64,000 bases of DNA from Panopea generosa (taxonomy: Eukaryota > Mollusca > Bivalvia > Adapedonta > Hiatellidae), in NCBI GenBank assembly GCA_029582155.1, contig CM055897.1:17094076-17158075 (forward strand), in the 5' to 3' direction. The notes under the pieces were generated by a model that made no database searches, was not told where the DNA came from, and saw only the letters and a program-made list of their open reading frames with translations. This document shows positions 1 through 10,715 of the stretch, piece by piece (the stretch's first letter is position 1; the number at the start of each line of letters is the position of its first letter). Position numbers and translations under genes: made by a program.

Positions 1-1549
1 CCGCTTTGCCAAGCTTTAGCTGTTGTAGAGCTGTTCTTACTTCTGCTTGTGAAATTACGATAACACTTAATGTTGGTCTATTTTGATCTATCAATATATC
101 TGGCAGGACTATATTTTTGTCATTAAGTTGTGTTTGTAAAGTGAAATGATTATTTAAGAGATTAGCTTTTTCAAGACCGTCTGTATATATAGTGTTATTA
201 TGTTTAAGTGGGGGTATGCTAGATGAAGTGCAATTTGGCTTAATAAATGATTTTAGGAGTTTCCACCAGTCAGAGGTTGATAAGGAACTAGACTTTAACT
301 TTTCAGATAGATTGTTTAATTGTTCCTGCTTGGATTTGCGTATTTTTGTTATTGTTTCGTTTCGAAGTTTTTTATAGTTTGACCAATTCTCAAGTGTGTT
401 GGAAATTTTAGCTTTGTCATATAGTTGTTTACGTTTTCGCATAAGTTTGCGTATTTCAGATTTCATCCAAGGGGGGTCAGTTGGGCGAATTGTTACAATT
501 TTTCTTGGAATTGAGCTTTCAGCGAGTTTAATTATTGTGTTTGATATATTTTTTGCATATGTGTCAATGTCGTTGTCATAGTGGGAGTTCCAGTCGGTGT
601 TACGCGCTTCTTGTCTTAAACGGTCATAGTCGCCCTGATTATACATCCAAATAGTACGTTTGGAGCAATTTGGTAATGGTTTGCTTATGTTGATATGGCA
701 GAAGATGGGACAGTGATATCTCATATTTTGATCAAGAAAAGGTTCGCCAACTCCGCTAGCAGCAATTGTAGCGAGTTTAGATACAAACAATAAATCAATA
801 ATAGATGAAGAATATTCTGTAAAATGGGTGGGTTCTGCAATTGTTTGCGAAAGGTCAAATCTTTGCATTAGATTAATAAGTTTCCTATTAGTATTTGGTT
901 TAAGAACATCAAGGTTGAAATCTCCCATTATAATAATATCTTGTATTCCTGTATCCACAGCGAGGCCTATAGACTCTTCAATAGTATTTAATGTAGCTTC
1001 AGGAGAATTTGGAGGTCTGTAAAACGTACCATAAAGTATCTTTTTATTATTAATGTAGACTTCTATCCATAAGCATTCGATATTATTGGGTTCAAGTTCA
1101 GTTCTTCTTATTGCGTGTAATTTATCGCTTACGTATACAATAATACCACCATGAGCGTCTAATGGTCTGTCTTTACGAAATGGGACTAAATAATTGTCAA
1201 AGAATATATCATCGTTTGACACATTGTCTGTTAACCAGGTCTCGGTAAATGCTAATATATCAAAGTTGAATAATTCTGCATAGAGTAATTCTTTCTTTGG
1301 CAGAAAACTCTGGACATTGTAGTGAACTATTGACATATTATGTTGATGAGAAGTGTTTTCGTTATTGACTGGCGAATTAAGTGTATGGATTGGGCCTGGA
1401 TTGGATTCAATATCCCCATGTTGCATTATGATTATAGCTAACCAAGACAATAGTTCAAAACTTGTGAGAGACTTAAGTCCCTTAGTCTTAGATTGAGTAA
1501 GGGCGAATGTTCCTATTCTCGCCCTGTACATATTTAAATCAACACACAT
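1..1549 (-). CDS. Non-LTR retrotransposon ORF2, N-terminal part (2A motif + AP-like endonuclease), runs off left edge
   Basis: The minus-strand frame opens after a stop at 1565-1567; the first ATG is at 1549. It stays open to base 1, giving 516 in-window codons, so the protein is incomplete only because the window ends. The first 53 residues are hydrophobic around 33-42 and end in GDIESNPGP, a 2A-type ribosome-skipping motif. From about residue 73 comes an exonuclease/endonuclease/phosphatase-type endonuclease: SIVHYNVQS, FTETWL, YGTFYRPP, MGDFNLDVL, SSIIDLLFVS and RYHCPIF in the expected order. After the endonuclease there is a basic linker (MKSEIRKLMRKRKQLYDKAK). The last residues, ALQQLKLGKA, match the start of the reverse-transcriptase domain. 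In this family the enzyme nicks target DNA and primes reverse transcription there. I checked most of the 516 codons triplet by triplet and found no stop or frameshift, so it looks young. The layout resembles CR1-like elements; clade assignment needs the missing RT. Confidence 0.88.
   Translation of the reverse strand, partial: MCVDLNMYRARIGTFALTQSKTKGLKSLTSFELLSWLAIIIMQHGDIESNPGPIHTLNSPVNNENTSHQHNMSIVHYNVQSFLPKKELLYAELFNFDILAFTETWLTDNVSNDDIFFDNYLVPFRKDRPLDAHGGIIVYVSDKLHAIRRTELEPNNIECLWIEVYINNKKILYGTFYRPPNSPEATLNTIEESIGLAVDTGIQDIIIMGDFNLDVLKPNTNRKLINLMQRFDLSQTIAEPTHFTEYSSSIIDLLFVSKLATIAASGVGEPFLDQNMRYHCPIFCHINISKPLPNCSKRTIWMYNQGDYDRLRQEARNTDWNSHYDNDIDTYAKNISNTIIKLAESSIPRKIVTIRPTDPPWMKSEIRKLMRKRKQLYDKAKISNTLENWSNYKKLRNETITKIRKSKQEQLNNLSEKLKSSSLSTSDWWKLLKSFIKPNCTSSSIPPLKHNNTIYTDGLEKANLLNNHFTLQTQLNDKNIVLPDILIDQNRPTLSVIVISQAEVRTALQQLKLGKA
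1391..1417 (-). other. 2A-type ribosome-skipping motif within ORF2
   Basis: Codons 45-53 of the ORF2 read G-D-I-E-S-N-P-G-P, matching the canonical D-(V/I)-E-x-N-P-G-P signature exactly, with the usual hydrophobic stretch (LLSWLAIII) just before it. In known 2A sequences the ribosome fails to join the last G and P, releasing the upstream peptide and continuing. Here that would free a 52-residue leader and start the endonuclease protein at proline 53 (codon 1393-1391). Such motifs are documented at the N terminus of non-LTR ORF2 proteins of some invertebrates. Activity is inferred from sequence only. Confidence 0.85.
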
Positions 1550-1927
1550 TATGTAATTCCAAAGTCATAACAATCACCAGAGAGGGGCGACCGATGAGAC
1601 AAAACGAGCAAAATGACCCAGACATAACAGAGATGAAGAGAGGTAAAGGAATAAAAGTCTGAAAGAAGAAAGGATATAAAAATAATAAAGGCAACTTGAA
1701 ACGATTTGAGAATCATTCAAGTTGTTAGATGAAGGAAGGTGTTTGTGGATATTCTCATTTCATATATTATTTTTTTTTTTATATATTCGAGGTAGGAAGT
1801 AAAAAATAGAAAAAAAAATATGGAGAAGGCTACCCTTGTCAAATGAAAGTGTGCCTTACTTAGAAACAATAAATCAGTTATAACCTTAGTAACTATAGCA
1901 TAATATCTACAACAGCAACAAAAACAA
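1550..1927. other. Region upstream of ORF2, no gene seen
   Basis: This AT-rich stretch lies upstream of ORF2 on the minus strand and may be the element's inter-ORF or 5' region. No ORF, hairpin or repeat stands out apart from short A/T runs near 1769-1785 and 1801-1818. Confidence 0.4.
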
Positions 1928-2003
1928 TCATCATCATCATCATCATCATTATTATTATTATTATTATTATTATTGTTATTATTATTATTATTATTATTAC
2001 TAC

Positions 2004-2058
<55 letters not shown>

Positions 2059-2097
2059 ATTATTATATTATTTATTATTATTATTATTATTTTTATA
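1928..2097. repeat. (ATT)n/(ATC)n microsatellite
   Basis: About 170 bp of ATC then ATT trinucleotides with a few interruptions. On the minus strand it reads as an isoleucine/methionine-only frame, which is an artefact of the repeat. Confidence 0.95.
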
Positions 2098-3684
2098 AAA
2101 CAGTACATAAAAACTTCGTAGAAGTAAGTGTGAAAGAATTTAGAACATACTCATAGTTGTTAATTAGTTGACGTGATTAAATTCAGAAACTGTTACATAT
2201 CATAAAAACACTTTCCTTAAAAAAATTTAATGGACATATAAGAAAATTTTCGACGAAGAACAAAATGAAAATTAATATTTTGACATTTTGTAAACAGCAA
2301 AAACAAAACCTAATACTGATTTCAAACAAAAAAGTATTCATACCCATATCGCTTCGAAGTGTTCCTCACATAAAAACAATCAAGTAAGGTAATTATGATT
2401 TTACTATAGATCGAGCTTCATTAGCTAGTACAACCTTCTCATTCGTGCCTTATCTGTGACTAATATACAATAGTACCTTTGAGAATCTACATAATACATT
2501 CATATTTACGCAATATCCGCACGCACGCTAGCTCGTATTCAAGTAGCCATGTACGTATGGACGCACTCACATACATACACATATACGCATATTCTCATGC
2601 ACGATATCACGTAAGTTACATACACACGCACGCACACACGCACGCACGTACGCACGCGCGTGCGCGCACATGAACACATATTATTGAGAGATAATATATT
2701 TACATACATATGAAAAGGCAACACAGTCTGCAGCTGGTCATATTGTACAAACAATAGGAATTGAGGAACACAACATATATATACTGTTCCAAAAGAAAAA
2801 CAAATACAGAAAATATATATAAATATACAGGCTAAATGCCGAAACGGCTGCTGATTTGTAGGTAAACACCTGTAGGGTTATTTAGAATACTCAGCAGTAG
2901 ATAAGCAACTAAGACTGGTGGCGGTTGTGATCAATATAGTTCAGTAACAATATTATATAGCCGAGATTACATAGTGTGGTTTGTCATGCATAAACAGGGT
3001 TCTACCTAGACAGTTTTATCTATACCATCAATATTAAAATCACATGTTTCTATAATATTTTTACATGTTTTAATACAAAATGTTTAAAATCAGACACGTT
3101 TCATAGCATGAGAGTCTTCCTTTGTGGGTGCGGTTTAGTGCGGCTATGCTGCACATGTGATGTAGTTACTAAAACCACGGATATACTATTCGTGTCCAGG
3201 TCCATGGTTTCGGTTACAATTTACCATGCTCAAAGCAGATATATGCCCACACACGCTATACACTGTATAAAACACCTCAATTATCTCATCTAACGGTATC
3301 GTACAAATAGTTACATAATATCATCGTAATATGAATCTTAATAACTGCTGTAAGCATTCTAGATAAACTACCATATGTAAGTGGAGGTATGGTGATTACA
3401 GGCGTGCCACAACATGTGTACTCGCATAAAGTAAGAATGCAGTATTAATATCAGAAAATCATTTTAAATAAACACGAATGTGAGTCCATATATAGGCGGG
3501 CAGAAATGTATTATAAACTACTGTATGGAAAGCTGTCTGAGACATGTTGACTATATCGTATCTATACATCATGCATACATACAAAAGTTATTATTAAGAT
3601 TTTAATCAGTTCATTTTAGAAAACTCATGGTTTGAAGGATCACTTGGGTCACTTTGGAAACACTTCACCGCGGTCTATGATCTT
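2098..3684. repeat. CA/CACG-rich microsatellite inside a gene-less stretch
   Basis: The stretch between the two retroelement ORFs holds no gene I can support. Its only structure is a purine-pyrimidine alternating tract of CACACG, CGCACG and GCGCGTGCGC steps at about 2618-2672, preceded by looser CATACA/CGCACT steps from about 2540. The GCGCGTGCGC core is prone to form Z-DNA. Confidence 0.7.
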
Positions 3685-4689
3685 TTATATGTATCCATCC
3701 AGGTCACTTAGTCCCCGTATTCTTGATATTCTGTCATTTTTGTCTTTCACAAGAACGTTTCCGTCGTGGGTCCATGTCTTCGTGATTGAGCTATTCGCGT
3801 TTTTCACATGCTGTCGGCATTCAAATGCAATAGATTTTCTGAATTTGGTCAGGTCTTCATTCAAGTAGATGTTAATGTTTTTTTCGCGTAGTGTCTTCCT
3901 GCCCTTAATAAACGCGGTTCGCGATTTGTATGAAGTGAATTTCACGATGATTTCGCGAGACTTGTTTACTGAGGAGTCAGGCCTTCCAATCCTATGGGAT
4001 CGATCGATCTCTGAAGAGTTTAGGGTGACACCTGCTTGTTCTGCAACTTTCAGCACGATTTTGTCCGTGTCTTCACCAGCACTCTCTTTAAAGTTGCTGA
4101 TTCGTATACAGTTCCTTCTACTGTACTGTTGAAGGTCATCCTGATTGTTCTGAAGTTCAGCAATCTGACGTCTTAATATGTCATTTTCGTTTCGTAGGAC
4201 ACGAACTTCATCTACCACTTTTGCAGTTTTTTCTTGTACCTTAGAAGTAACTAGCAAGTCTATTTCGTCATGCAGAAGGTCCTTCATTTTCATTGCGATT
4301 CTGGTAATTTCGCTATCAGGAAGAGGCGCATACTGAGCTATTTGGGTGGTCAGTGTTTGGTGCGGATTATGACTCTGATCAACTAGCAGACTCTGACTGG
4401 CGGCAGCGGCGGTCGATGTATTGTCCATCATTTTAACTTCTAAAGATCCTCCCTCTAGACTACATTCAAACTCGCTGGAATCACTGTTTATTACAGACAG
4501 TTGGGAGTCCTGTTCAGTCTGGCGATATTTCTTTTCCAAATTTTCTAAATGTACGTCTGGCGAATTTTTTTTTCGTTTCGTTTGTTTGGATGCCTGTTTG
4601 AGTGCTATGTTTGCAGGTCGGTCTGGTGTACCTAGTACTGGTGCAACTGGTTTTGATTTCTGATTTTTATTTTTAGTTCCTCGAACCAT
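3685..4689 (-). CDS. Retrotransposon ORF1-like protein (coiled coil + RRM-like nucleic-acid-binding domain)
   Basis: An intact 334-codon frame. Residues 1-45 are basic and low in complexity, and 46-125 are Ser/Thr/Ala-rich. Residues about 130-188 form a coiled coil with heptad-like hydrophobics (VVDEVRVLRNENDILRRQIAEL). The segment QQYSRRNCIRISNF (188-200) opens an RRM-like fold of the L1-ORF1/transposase-22 type. It continues through IDRSHRIGRP (228-237), EIIVKFTSYKSRTAF (246-260) and INEDLT-like YLNEDLT (275-281), to a C-terminal segment with WTHDG (306-310). Such proteins trimerise on element RNA and act as chaperones for reverse transcription. It has the same orientation as the ORF2 that starts at 1549, so it may be the ORF1 of the same element, but 2.1 kb separates them, which is far for this class. 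It could instead be a separate insertion. No stop or frameshift is visible. Confidence 0.85.
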   Translation of the reverse strand: MVRGTKNKNQKSKPVAPVLGTPDRPANIALKQASKQTKRKKNSPDVHLENLEKKYRQTEQDSQLSVINSDSSEFECSLEGGSLEVKMMDNTSTAAAASQSLLVDQSHNPHQTLTTQIAQYAPLPDSEITRIAMKMKDLLHDEIDLLVTSKVQEKTAKVVDEVRVLRNENDILRRQIAELQNNQDDLQQYSRRNCIRISNFKESAGEDTDKIVLKVAEQAGVTLNSSEIDRSHRIGRPDSSVNKSREIIVKFTSYKSRTAFIKGRKTLREKNINIYLNEDLTKFRKSIAFECRQHVKNANSSITKTWTHDGNVLVKDKNDRISRIRGLSDLDGYI

Positions 4690-6728
4690 TCTTCATTGTC
4701 AATTTTTTGATATTTTACGGTAATTTTTTTGTTAGGCGGACTGTCAACTGTTTTCACCCCTCAAAATAACAATTTGTAGCAATCAGAAAATTTAAAACTT
4801 CAGAAATTACACGGGGTATACTGTTTATAAAGACTCACATACTGTCCATATATCCACAAACTCCTTAAAAATGAAACAATATCACATTTTAGTTTCAGCT
4901 TTGTTTACAAATACACCGTCACTAAACGGAAACGGAAGTCCAAAAGTATGCAACATTACATAACTTAAGTGTCAAAATACATGACCATATATGGATAAAT
5001 AGTTGTTTTTGTTTCAAATAATTCTCTGTTTTGTTGCAAAACTATATATTTGACTTTTTTTATATCTATAACAAACAAATATTAATGTTTGAAGGTGCCC
5101 AGCAAAAATTTGCATGTCACTGACACTAACCATGCCCTTTTTTTCAATACATGAATGAATAACATACTTTTGTACATGCATTAGATTCATTATCAACTAT
5201 GAATATATTCCTTACCAATTGAGGTATCTATTAGGCATATATTAAATTCCAATACTATTTTGTTTATTTTATCAATACAAATTGCAAATGAAAGTAAAGT
5301 GTTCATGAAAATCACTTTAAAGCAAGAAAATGAAACGATGAATGAAAATGATACAAAATATGGATACAGCATATTTGGCTGGACCGATAAGCTCATTGAA
5401 AAAAAGACGGTTTGCTAAAGCGCATCTCTTTACGACAAATTAGTTTGAAATAAATATATCAAAGAATATCGCGATAAGAAATATTTGTCGCGAGATGACT
5501 CGTTACTTTACAGATTTTCCAAAACTGGCATAAAAAATGGGCAGTTAAAATAGAGTTGTTGCAATAATTATATGAAAATTAGAAATTGTCATATTGGAGA
5601 ATGCTATACTGTTGAATGTGGAGAAAAATATTGTACACATTCAATAACAGACATTGAAAAAACATCATCTTTAATGAGAAAAATCTATATTCTATAGCAA
5701 GCACCATGTATTTTTATTTGACAAAAAAGTAAGAAGAACAACCGAAAGAAATCAGATGATGGTACAAAAGTTTCAAGCACAGGTTAACTAAACGCTGAGA
5801 AATTATTACGCGAATCTGTTTCGCGTCATTTCAAAGATGTCGCATTTTACAATTTACCTTAATGTCCAAGTGTAGGTAAATACTGTGTATAAGCCAGACC
5901 CAGCCGCATAACTATCAACAATGAGGAGAAAAAAATGACAGTAAAACAAAAATGGCAGTCATACGCCATACCATTAAAATGAAACGCGACAGTTTGGTGG
6001 TCGGTATATCGAAAACTGGATACAGAGTTGTTGATAACAAATATCAATGACAAAATAATGAAACAGGAAATTTCTCCATAATTCATGATCAATATAATAT
6101 TAATTGATTAACAGCGACATAAAAACAATATTGCTCATACGCGACCAACCCTATTGTCAAAAAGTATGCGCTAAAGAGTGGAAACAGTATCGCGACAAAT
6201 GTTACCATTTTTATGTGGGTGGGGTATGAATTATACATAAATAATGAGTTTCTAACACAAAAAAATGGTTTAACTTACATGAATCATGAAATCTGGATGC
6301 AGTGAATGCTCTAGACATGCTTTTGTTGTGATATATTAGCATTACTGTCTCTCTGTGTGACTTTCAAGTGTTTTTAAGTGCAAACTTCTATTCATTTTAG
6401 CCAGGATTTTGAGACAGATGGCTAAAATCAAGTCTTATCACATGATGCAGCAAAGCATATTTGCAAACATGATCATTTCTTTTTCAGTTAAATAGATGAT
6501 CTCACTTTGTGTTCCTTCCATTGAATTAAATAAATCCTGATTCCAACATTTCCATGACAAATTTTCAGCTGGTCAGTCTCATTGCCCTATTTGCTTTACT
6601 GTTTTAGCTTCAAGTTTGGTTTTGCCTGTGTGACACTTCTCTATTACACTCAAAGTCATCCATTTTTCACAAAAAAATACATTTATTTTTCCATTTAGAG
6701 GTTTCAAATACAGTATTTCCCATAGAAA
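4690..6728. other. AT-rich DNA with no recognisable gene
   Basis: The first part may be the 5' untranslated region of the ORF1 element on the minus strand. Beyond it I see only short ORFs of low complexity, scattered TCGCGA words (5469, 6189) and no repeat shared with the rest of the window. Confidence 0.5.
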
Positions 6729-7290
6729 GTGACATATTTTCAAAAAGAAAGTAAATCTGAATCACAAAGATGCAGTTTCCTCCCAGCGTCTACCGAAAAT
6801 GATCTGATTCTTGAACGTCTCACACACCAATTAATTTTGTACTGTTCTACATATAGAGACATGCACTTCTGGAACACTGGATACATTACCAATGGTTCTA
6901 AAAGTGCCTTATTCCCATAGATAGTCCTCTGTTGGTCCAAATATGCAGAAAAAAACATGGGGTTGACCAGGTTGCTTTTTCACAATTTCGATGGTTTGAT
7001 GGCACCCCTTCATTTTTGACAATTCTGCCCATTTGTTGCAGTGTATCACTACGCATCTTTAAACTGTTATAGCATCATCAAACAGTTCCCAGGGTCACCC
7101 AAACTTTGCAGAAATCATGAAAATGTTCCAATGTTCCCATATGCACAAAGAAATATGACATTTCATGCATTTTTAAAAAAAAATTTACCCAACCGCTTTA
7201 CACAGCTCTAATTTCTTGGGCGTAATAATCTTGCTACCGTCATGCAAGGGAGGTAATTGTTCAGTGAGACCTGAACATTCTTATACTTTT
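6729..7290 (-). repeat. Possible diverged copy of the 440-bp dispersed repeat
   Basis: Read on the minus strand this stretch has, in order, an ACGGTAGCAAGATT-like start (near 7237), a TGATTTCTGCAAAG block and AAAAAGCAACCTGGTCAA (near 6973). These recall the same landmarks in the copies at 23539 and 35077. Spacing and the sequence between them have diverged strongly, so homology is only suggested. Confidence 0.35.
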
Positions 7291-7899
7291 TCAGCTGGTC
7301 AGAGAGCTCCTCTCAATGGTGGTAGCTGACCATATGTTCCATATGACCAACGATGAAAACAAAGCAAGGCCGATTTCACCAGTCGTTATTCTTTCATATA
7401 CATCTAGCGGCACCTTTCTTCATAATTGACAATGCCAACTGTGTATTTCGCATTGTTACATACGCCTAAGTGCGTTATACAACATGCTTACTGCATAGTT
7501 TAACGTTTGCAATTTGAATCCTTTTGAAACACGTGATTATGCTGAACTCGTTTTATTATGACAGGAAGTATGTAACTTTTACAATGATAGGATATAGTAA
7601 GATAGACAAATAGCAAAGTCACAAAGGTGAACTATTTCATTTCTTACAAAGAACTAAGAAGAAAGAAAGATTTACACCCATTGCACAAAGAACAAACGAC
7701 AAATTGCAAACTTAGAGTTATGGCGGTGATACCCTTCCAAAAATATATCACCTCGTTTCTTATTGAATTGGGGTTTAACACATTTAAGGTTATGTATGGC
7801 ATATCCGGTTTCATTGTTTAAGAACGAACTCAGGATGATTCTTAGTAGAACCATCGTCTGTCTGTTAGTAACTGGCTATCATTCTTATATGAAGTTTTT

Positions 7900-7971
7900 G
7901 GAGCGAGCGGGATTCGAACCTACGACCATAGCCGTTTCTAATGGAATTGGCGTTGTTTTACTTAACGCTCC
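7900..7971 (-). tRNA. tRNA-like remnant (SINE head or tRNA pseudogene)
   Basis: A 72-nt unit on the minus strand has GGAGCG at its 5' end and complementary CGCTCC at its 3' end, plus a perfect B box, GGTTCGAATCC. The D arm and A box are not recognisable and the T stem has a mismatch. A functional tRNA is therefore unlikely; a relic of a tRNA-derived element is the better reading. Confidence 0.5.
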
Positions 7972-8527
7972 GTTATTGGTGCTTGTATAATATAAGTGTC
8001 TTAAACAATGATACATTCATCTTTCTCTATTGTTTATTACACTATCTTCTTGATTGTTAATCGTTTGTTTTATGTAATAACGCATAGAATATGCATTTTA
8101 CTGAACATTGTGTATAAGGTGTAATTATCATATGCTTAGCCAAAGGCTTAATTTGCATGATGTGTTTTAGTAGAGAATCATCATTTTGTATATTACTTTT
8201 TTAAACAGTATATTGTTAGTTTAAATGTTATGTGATCGTTATACACAATTGTGTTAACACATAACAAATGCGTTGACACATGTACACAATCATGGTGTTA
8301 ACACAGCAGGAGTAACCACATAGCGAAATTACATATTTATCACAACTGTGTATAAATTAAGCATATAATTACTACCAAGTTTAATTAAGAATAACCTTAA
8401 TATTGATTATAGTAACTGAAACATCCACTTTCATACCAACAGAAGAATTAACTCTTTTTTTTGTTAGAATAATATTAAGCATCATATTAGACAAATTCGC
8501 AACAATGTTGTAGTATTACAAATGGAT
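7972..8527. other. AT-rich gene-less DNA
   Basis: I see no ORF of substance and no clear repeat. Words of the type TGTTAACACA recur around 8250-8310, giving weak local self-similarity. Confidence 0.4.
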
Positions 8528-8650
8528 ACGTCATAGCGCGAGATTTTTGTCACAGAGCGAAGATTTTATGAACGACGTTACGTCATAGTGTATGGAATTT
8601 GTCTCAACGCGAGGATTTTATGAAAGTCGTTATGTCATTGCGCGAGGAGG
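8528..8650. repeat. 52-bp tandem repeat, about 2.3 copies
   Basis: ACGTCAT recurs at 8528 and 8580, and as ATGTCAT at 8632, a regular 52-bp step. Each is followed by GCGAG and GGATTTTATGAA-type words. Confidence 0.65.
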
Positions 8651-8778
8651 AAAGGTTAAGTGCATGTATAAAATGAAAAATCCATACCCGGTTAAAAATA
8701 CGCGGAAATCCGTGTCCGGTATGCAAAAAAAATTGTAATCTTTTGAAGTGCAGGTTGTGTGTTATCGAAACGGAAATA

Positions 8779-9039
8779 TTTGAATAAAATATTGAAAGAG
8801 AACTTCACAATGCTGACAGTGAGACCAGGAACGGTTCAAATAGGGACGAGTTTGGAATTGTGCGGTCAATCCGATATTTTGGTATCGCCAATTGGTGCAG
8901 AGACGGAAAACGACAGATTGATCAGTTACATCTACGATTGTGTAATGTTGATGAAGATGAACAATACAAAATTGATTTGTTTGTACGTTATTGGTGAAAT
9001 GTCAGCATTATGAAGCTCTCTTTTAATATTTTATTCAAA
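8779..9039. repeat. Inverted repeat, 40-bp arms, 181-bp interior
   Basis: The left arm (8779-8818) and the reverse complement of the right arm (9000-9039) match at 37 of 40 positions. Both arms read LNKILKE(N/S)F(T/I)MLT when translated outwards to inwards, so short frames on opposite strands share this peptide. This is either a palindromic mobile-element fragment or an inverted duplication. Confidence 0.75.
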
Positions 9040-9353
9040 CAGGCGTTATCGTCACCATATACGTTTTGTTGAGATGTGTCATAGACGTACACTTTTCTCT
9101 TATTCTCGTTACTTAGCAATTCCTTCTCGTACAAAGCCGATACATGTTCTTTACAAATTTCACCATCGCCATGTGCTACGCTGTTAAGGGACCTGTGTAA
9201 TAAACAAATTGTATAAAGCAAAATAAGGCGAGATAGAGGACTACATTGCAATGTAAGTTATCATGTTTACATAGCTATCTATTATTGTCATGAGTTTTAA
9301 ATATCTTATTATTGTTTGTTTTTTATTTGAAATAAATACACACTTTAAAAACA

Positions 9354-10592
9354 ACATAAGGGCCTCCTGCATTACTACTACTTATTGCGGTTCACAAGTC
9401 AGTGTGCAAAACGTAAGGGTCGGCAAATACAAAATCTTTGACGATAATGACTAAAGTTAAAACGTAAGGGACACTTTTCGAAACGCAAATGCAGTAAAAG
9501 AAAAACGTACCCTAAGGTAATTTACGTGTAAATGTGCAAAAACTGGAACATCTTGGACAAAAAATGAAACGAGTACGCTTAAAGTTAAAATGTAAATGAA
9601 AGTTTTCAAAACGAAATGACAAAAAACAAAACTGTATTGATAAAATATGGCAGGAAATGTCACATTATCGGAACTATTTTAAGACGCTGTTGGTTTCACC
9701 ACATAAGGGCCTCCTACACTACTACTACTTATTGCGGTTCACAAGTCAGTACGCAAAACGTAAGGGACGTCTGATACACAATCTGCGACGATAATGACTA
9801 AAGTTAAAACGTAAGGGACACTTTTCGAAACGCAAATGCAGTAAAAGAAAAACGTACCCTACGGTAATTTACGTGTAAATGTGCAAAAACTGGAACATCT
9901 TGGACAAAAAATGAAACGAGTACGCTTAAAGTTAAAATGTAAATGAAAGTTTTCAAAACGAAATGACAAAAAACAAAACTGTATTGATAAAATATGGCAG
10001 GAAATGTCACATTATCGGAACTATTTTAAGACGCTGTTGGTTTCACCACATAAGGGCCTCCTACACTACTACTACTTATTGCGGTTCACAAGTCAGTACG
10101 CAAAACGTAAGGGACGTCTGATACACAATCTGCGACGATAATGACTAAAGTTAAAACGTAAGGGACACTTTTCAAAACGCAAATGCAGAAAAAGAAAACG
10201 TTCCCTATGGGAATTTACGTTTAAATGTGCAAAAACTGGAACGCCTCGGACAAAATATGGAACGAGTACGCTTAAAGTTAAAATGTAAATGAAAGTTTTC
10301 AAAACGCAATAACATAAAAGTTATATTGATAAAAATCTGGCAGAAAAAGTCACATATAACTCCCCCAAACATACATTTTACCATCACCAACACATGCGCA
10401 ATCCTCCCACTACCATGTAAATTTGGATTAATTATATTTAGTTCCAGTTAGTATGGGGGTTAGACTTTGTTCAAATTAAGGTTAGGGACAGCGTAAATAA
10501 TGATAGTGACAAAAGATTGTCCATAAAATCTGTCCCTAACCCTTATCGGAACTATTTTAAGACGTTGTTGGTTTCACCGCATAAGGGCTAAT
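9354..10592. repeat. 347-bp tandem repeat, three copies, third interrupted
   Basis: Units start with CATAAGGGCCTCCT at about 9354, 9701 and 10048, an exact 347-bp step. Copies 1 and 2 are nearly identical (small differences near 9430 and 9510). The third copy is more diverged and carries an insertion before its closing TTATCGGAACTATTTTAAGACG at about 10543. The minus-strand frames of 68-69 codons in each unit are by-products of the repeat. Confidence 0.9.
10356..10542. mobile_element. Insertion in third 347-bp unit, with internal inverted repeats
   Basis: The other two units read straight from GTCACAT to TATCGGAAC; this one has about 187 extra bases. The extra DNA contains two inverted-repeat pairs: TAACTCCCCCA near its left end with TGGGGGTTA in the middle, and AAGGTTAGGGACAG (about 10478) with CTGTCCCTAACCCTT at the right junction. 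It may be a foldback-type insertion; no target duplication is clear. Confidence 0.5.
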
Positions 10593-10715
10593 CACACTCT
10601 GAACCGCGTGAAGGTAGCGTCTCACTCAGAGCTCCTACCTCCCCCTCCTCTTCGTGTTTTTGTCTGCTGTCGTGTTGATGCTCGGGTTGTTATTTCTTTT
10701 CTTCGGCCACTACGG

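Noticed and set aside
192-1022. Plus-strand frames of 61-64 codons at the left end
   Set aside because: Antisense shadows of the minus-strand ORF2.
1893-2108. Isoleucine/methionine-rich minus frame of 71 codons
   Set aside because: It is the ATT/ATC microsatellite.
3869-4663. Plus-strand frames of 80-87 codons over the ORF1 region
   Set aside because: Antisense shadows of the 334-codon ORF1-like gene.
9457-10393. 68-69-codon minus frames repeated at 347-bp steps
   Set aside because: Identical short frames inside a tandem repeat, losing similarity in the third unit through frameshift; no recognisable domain.
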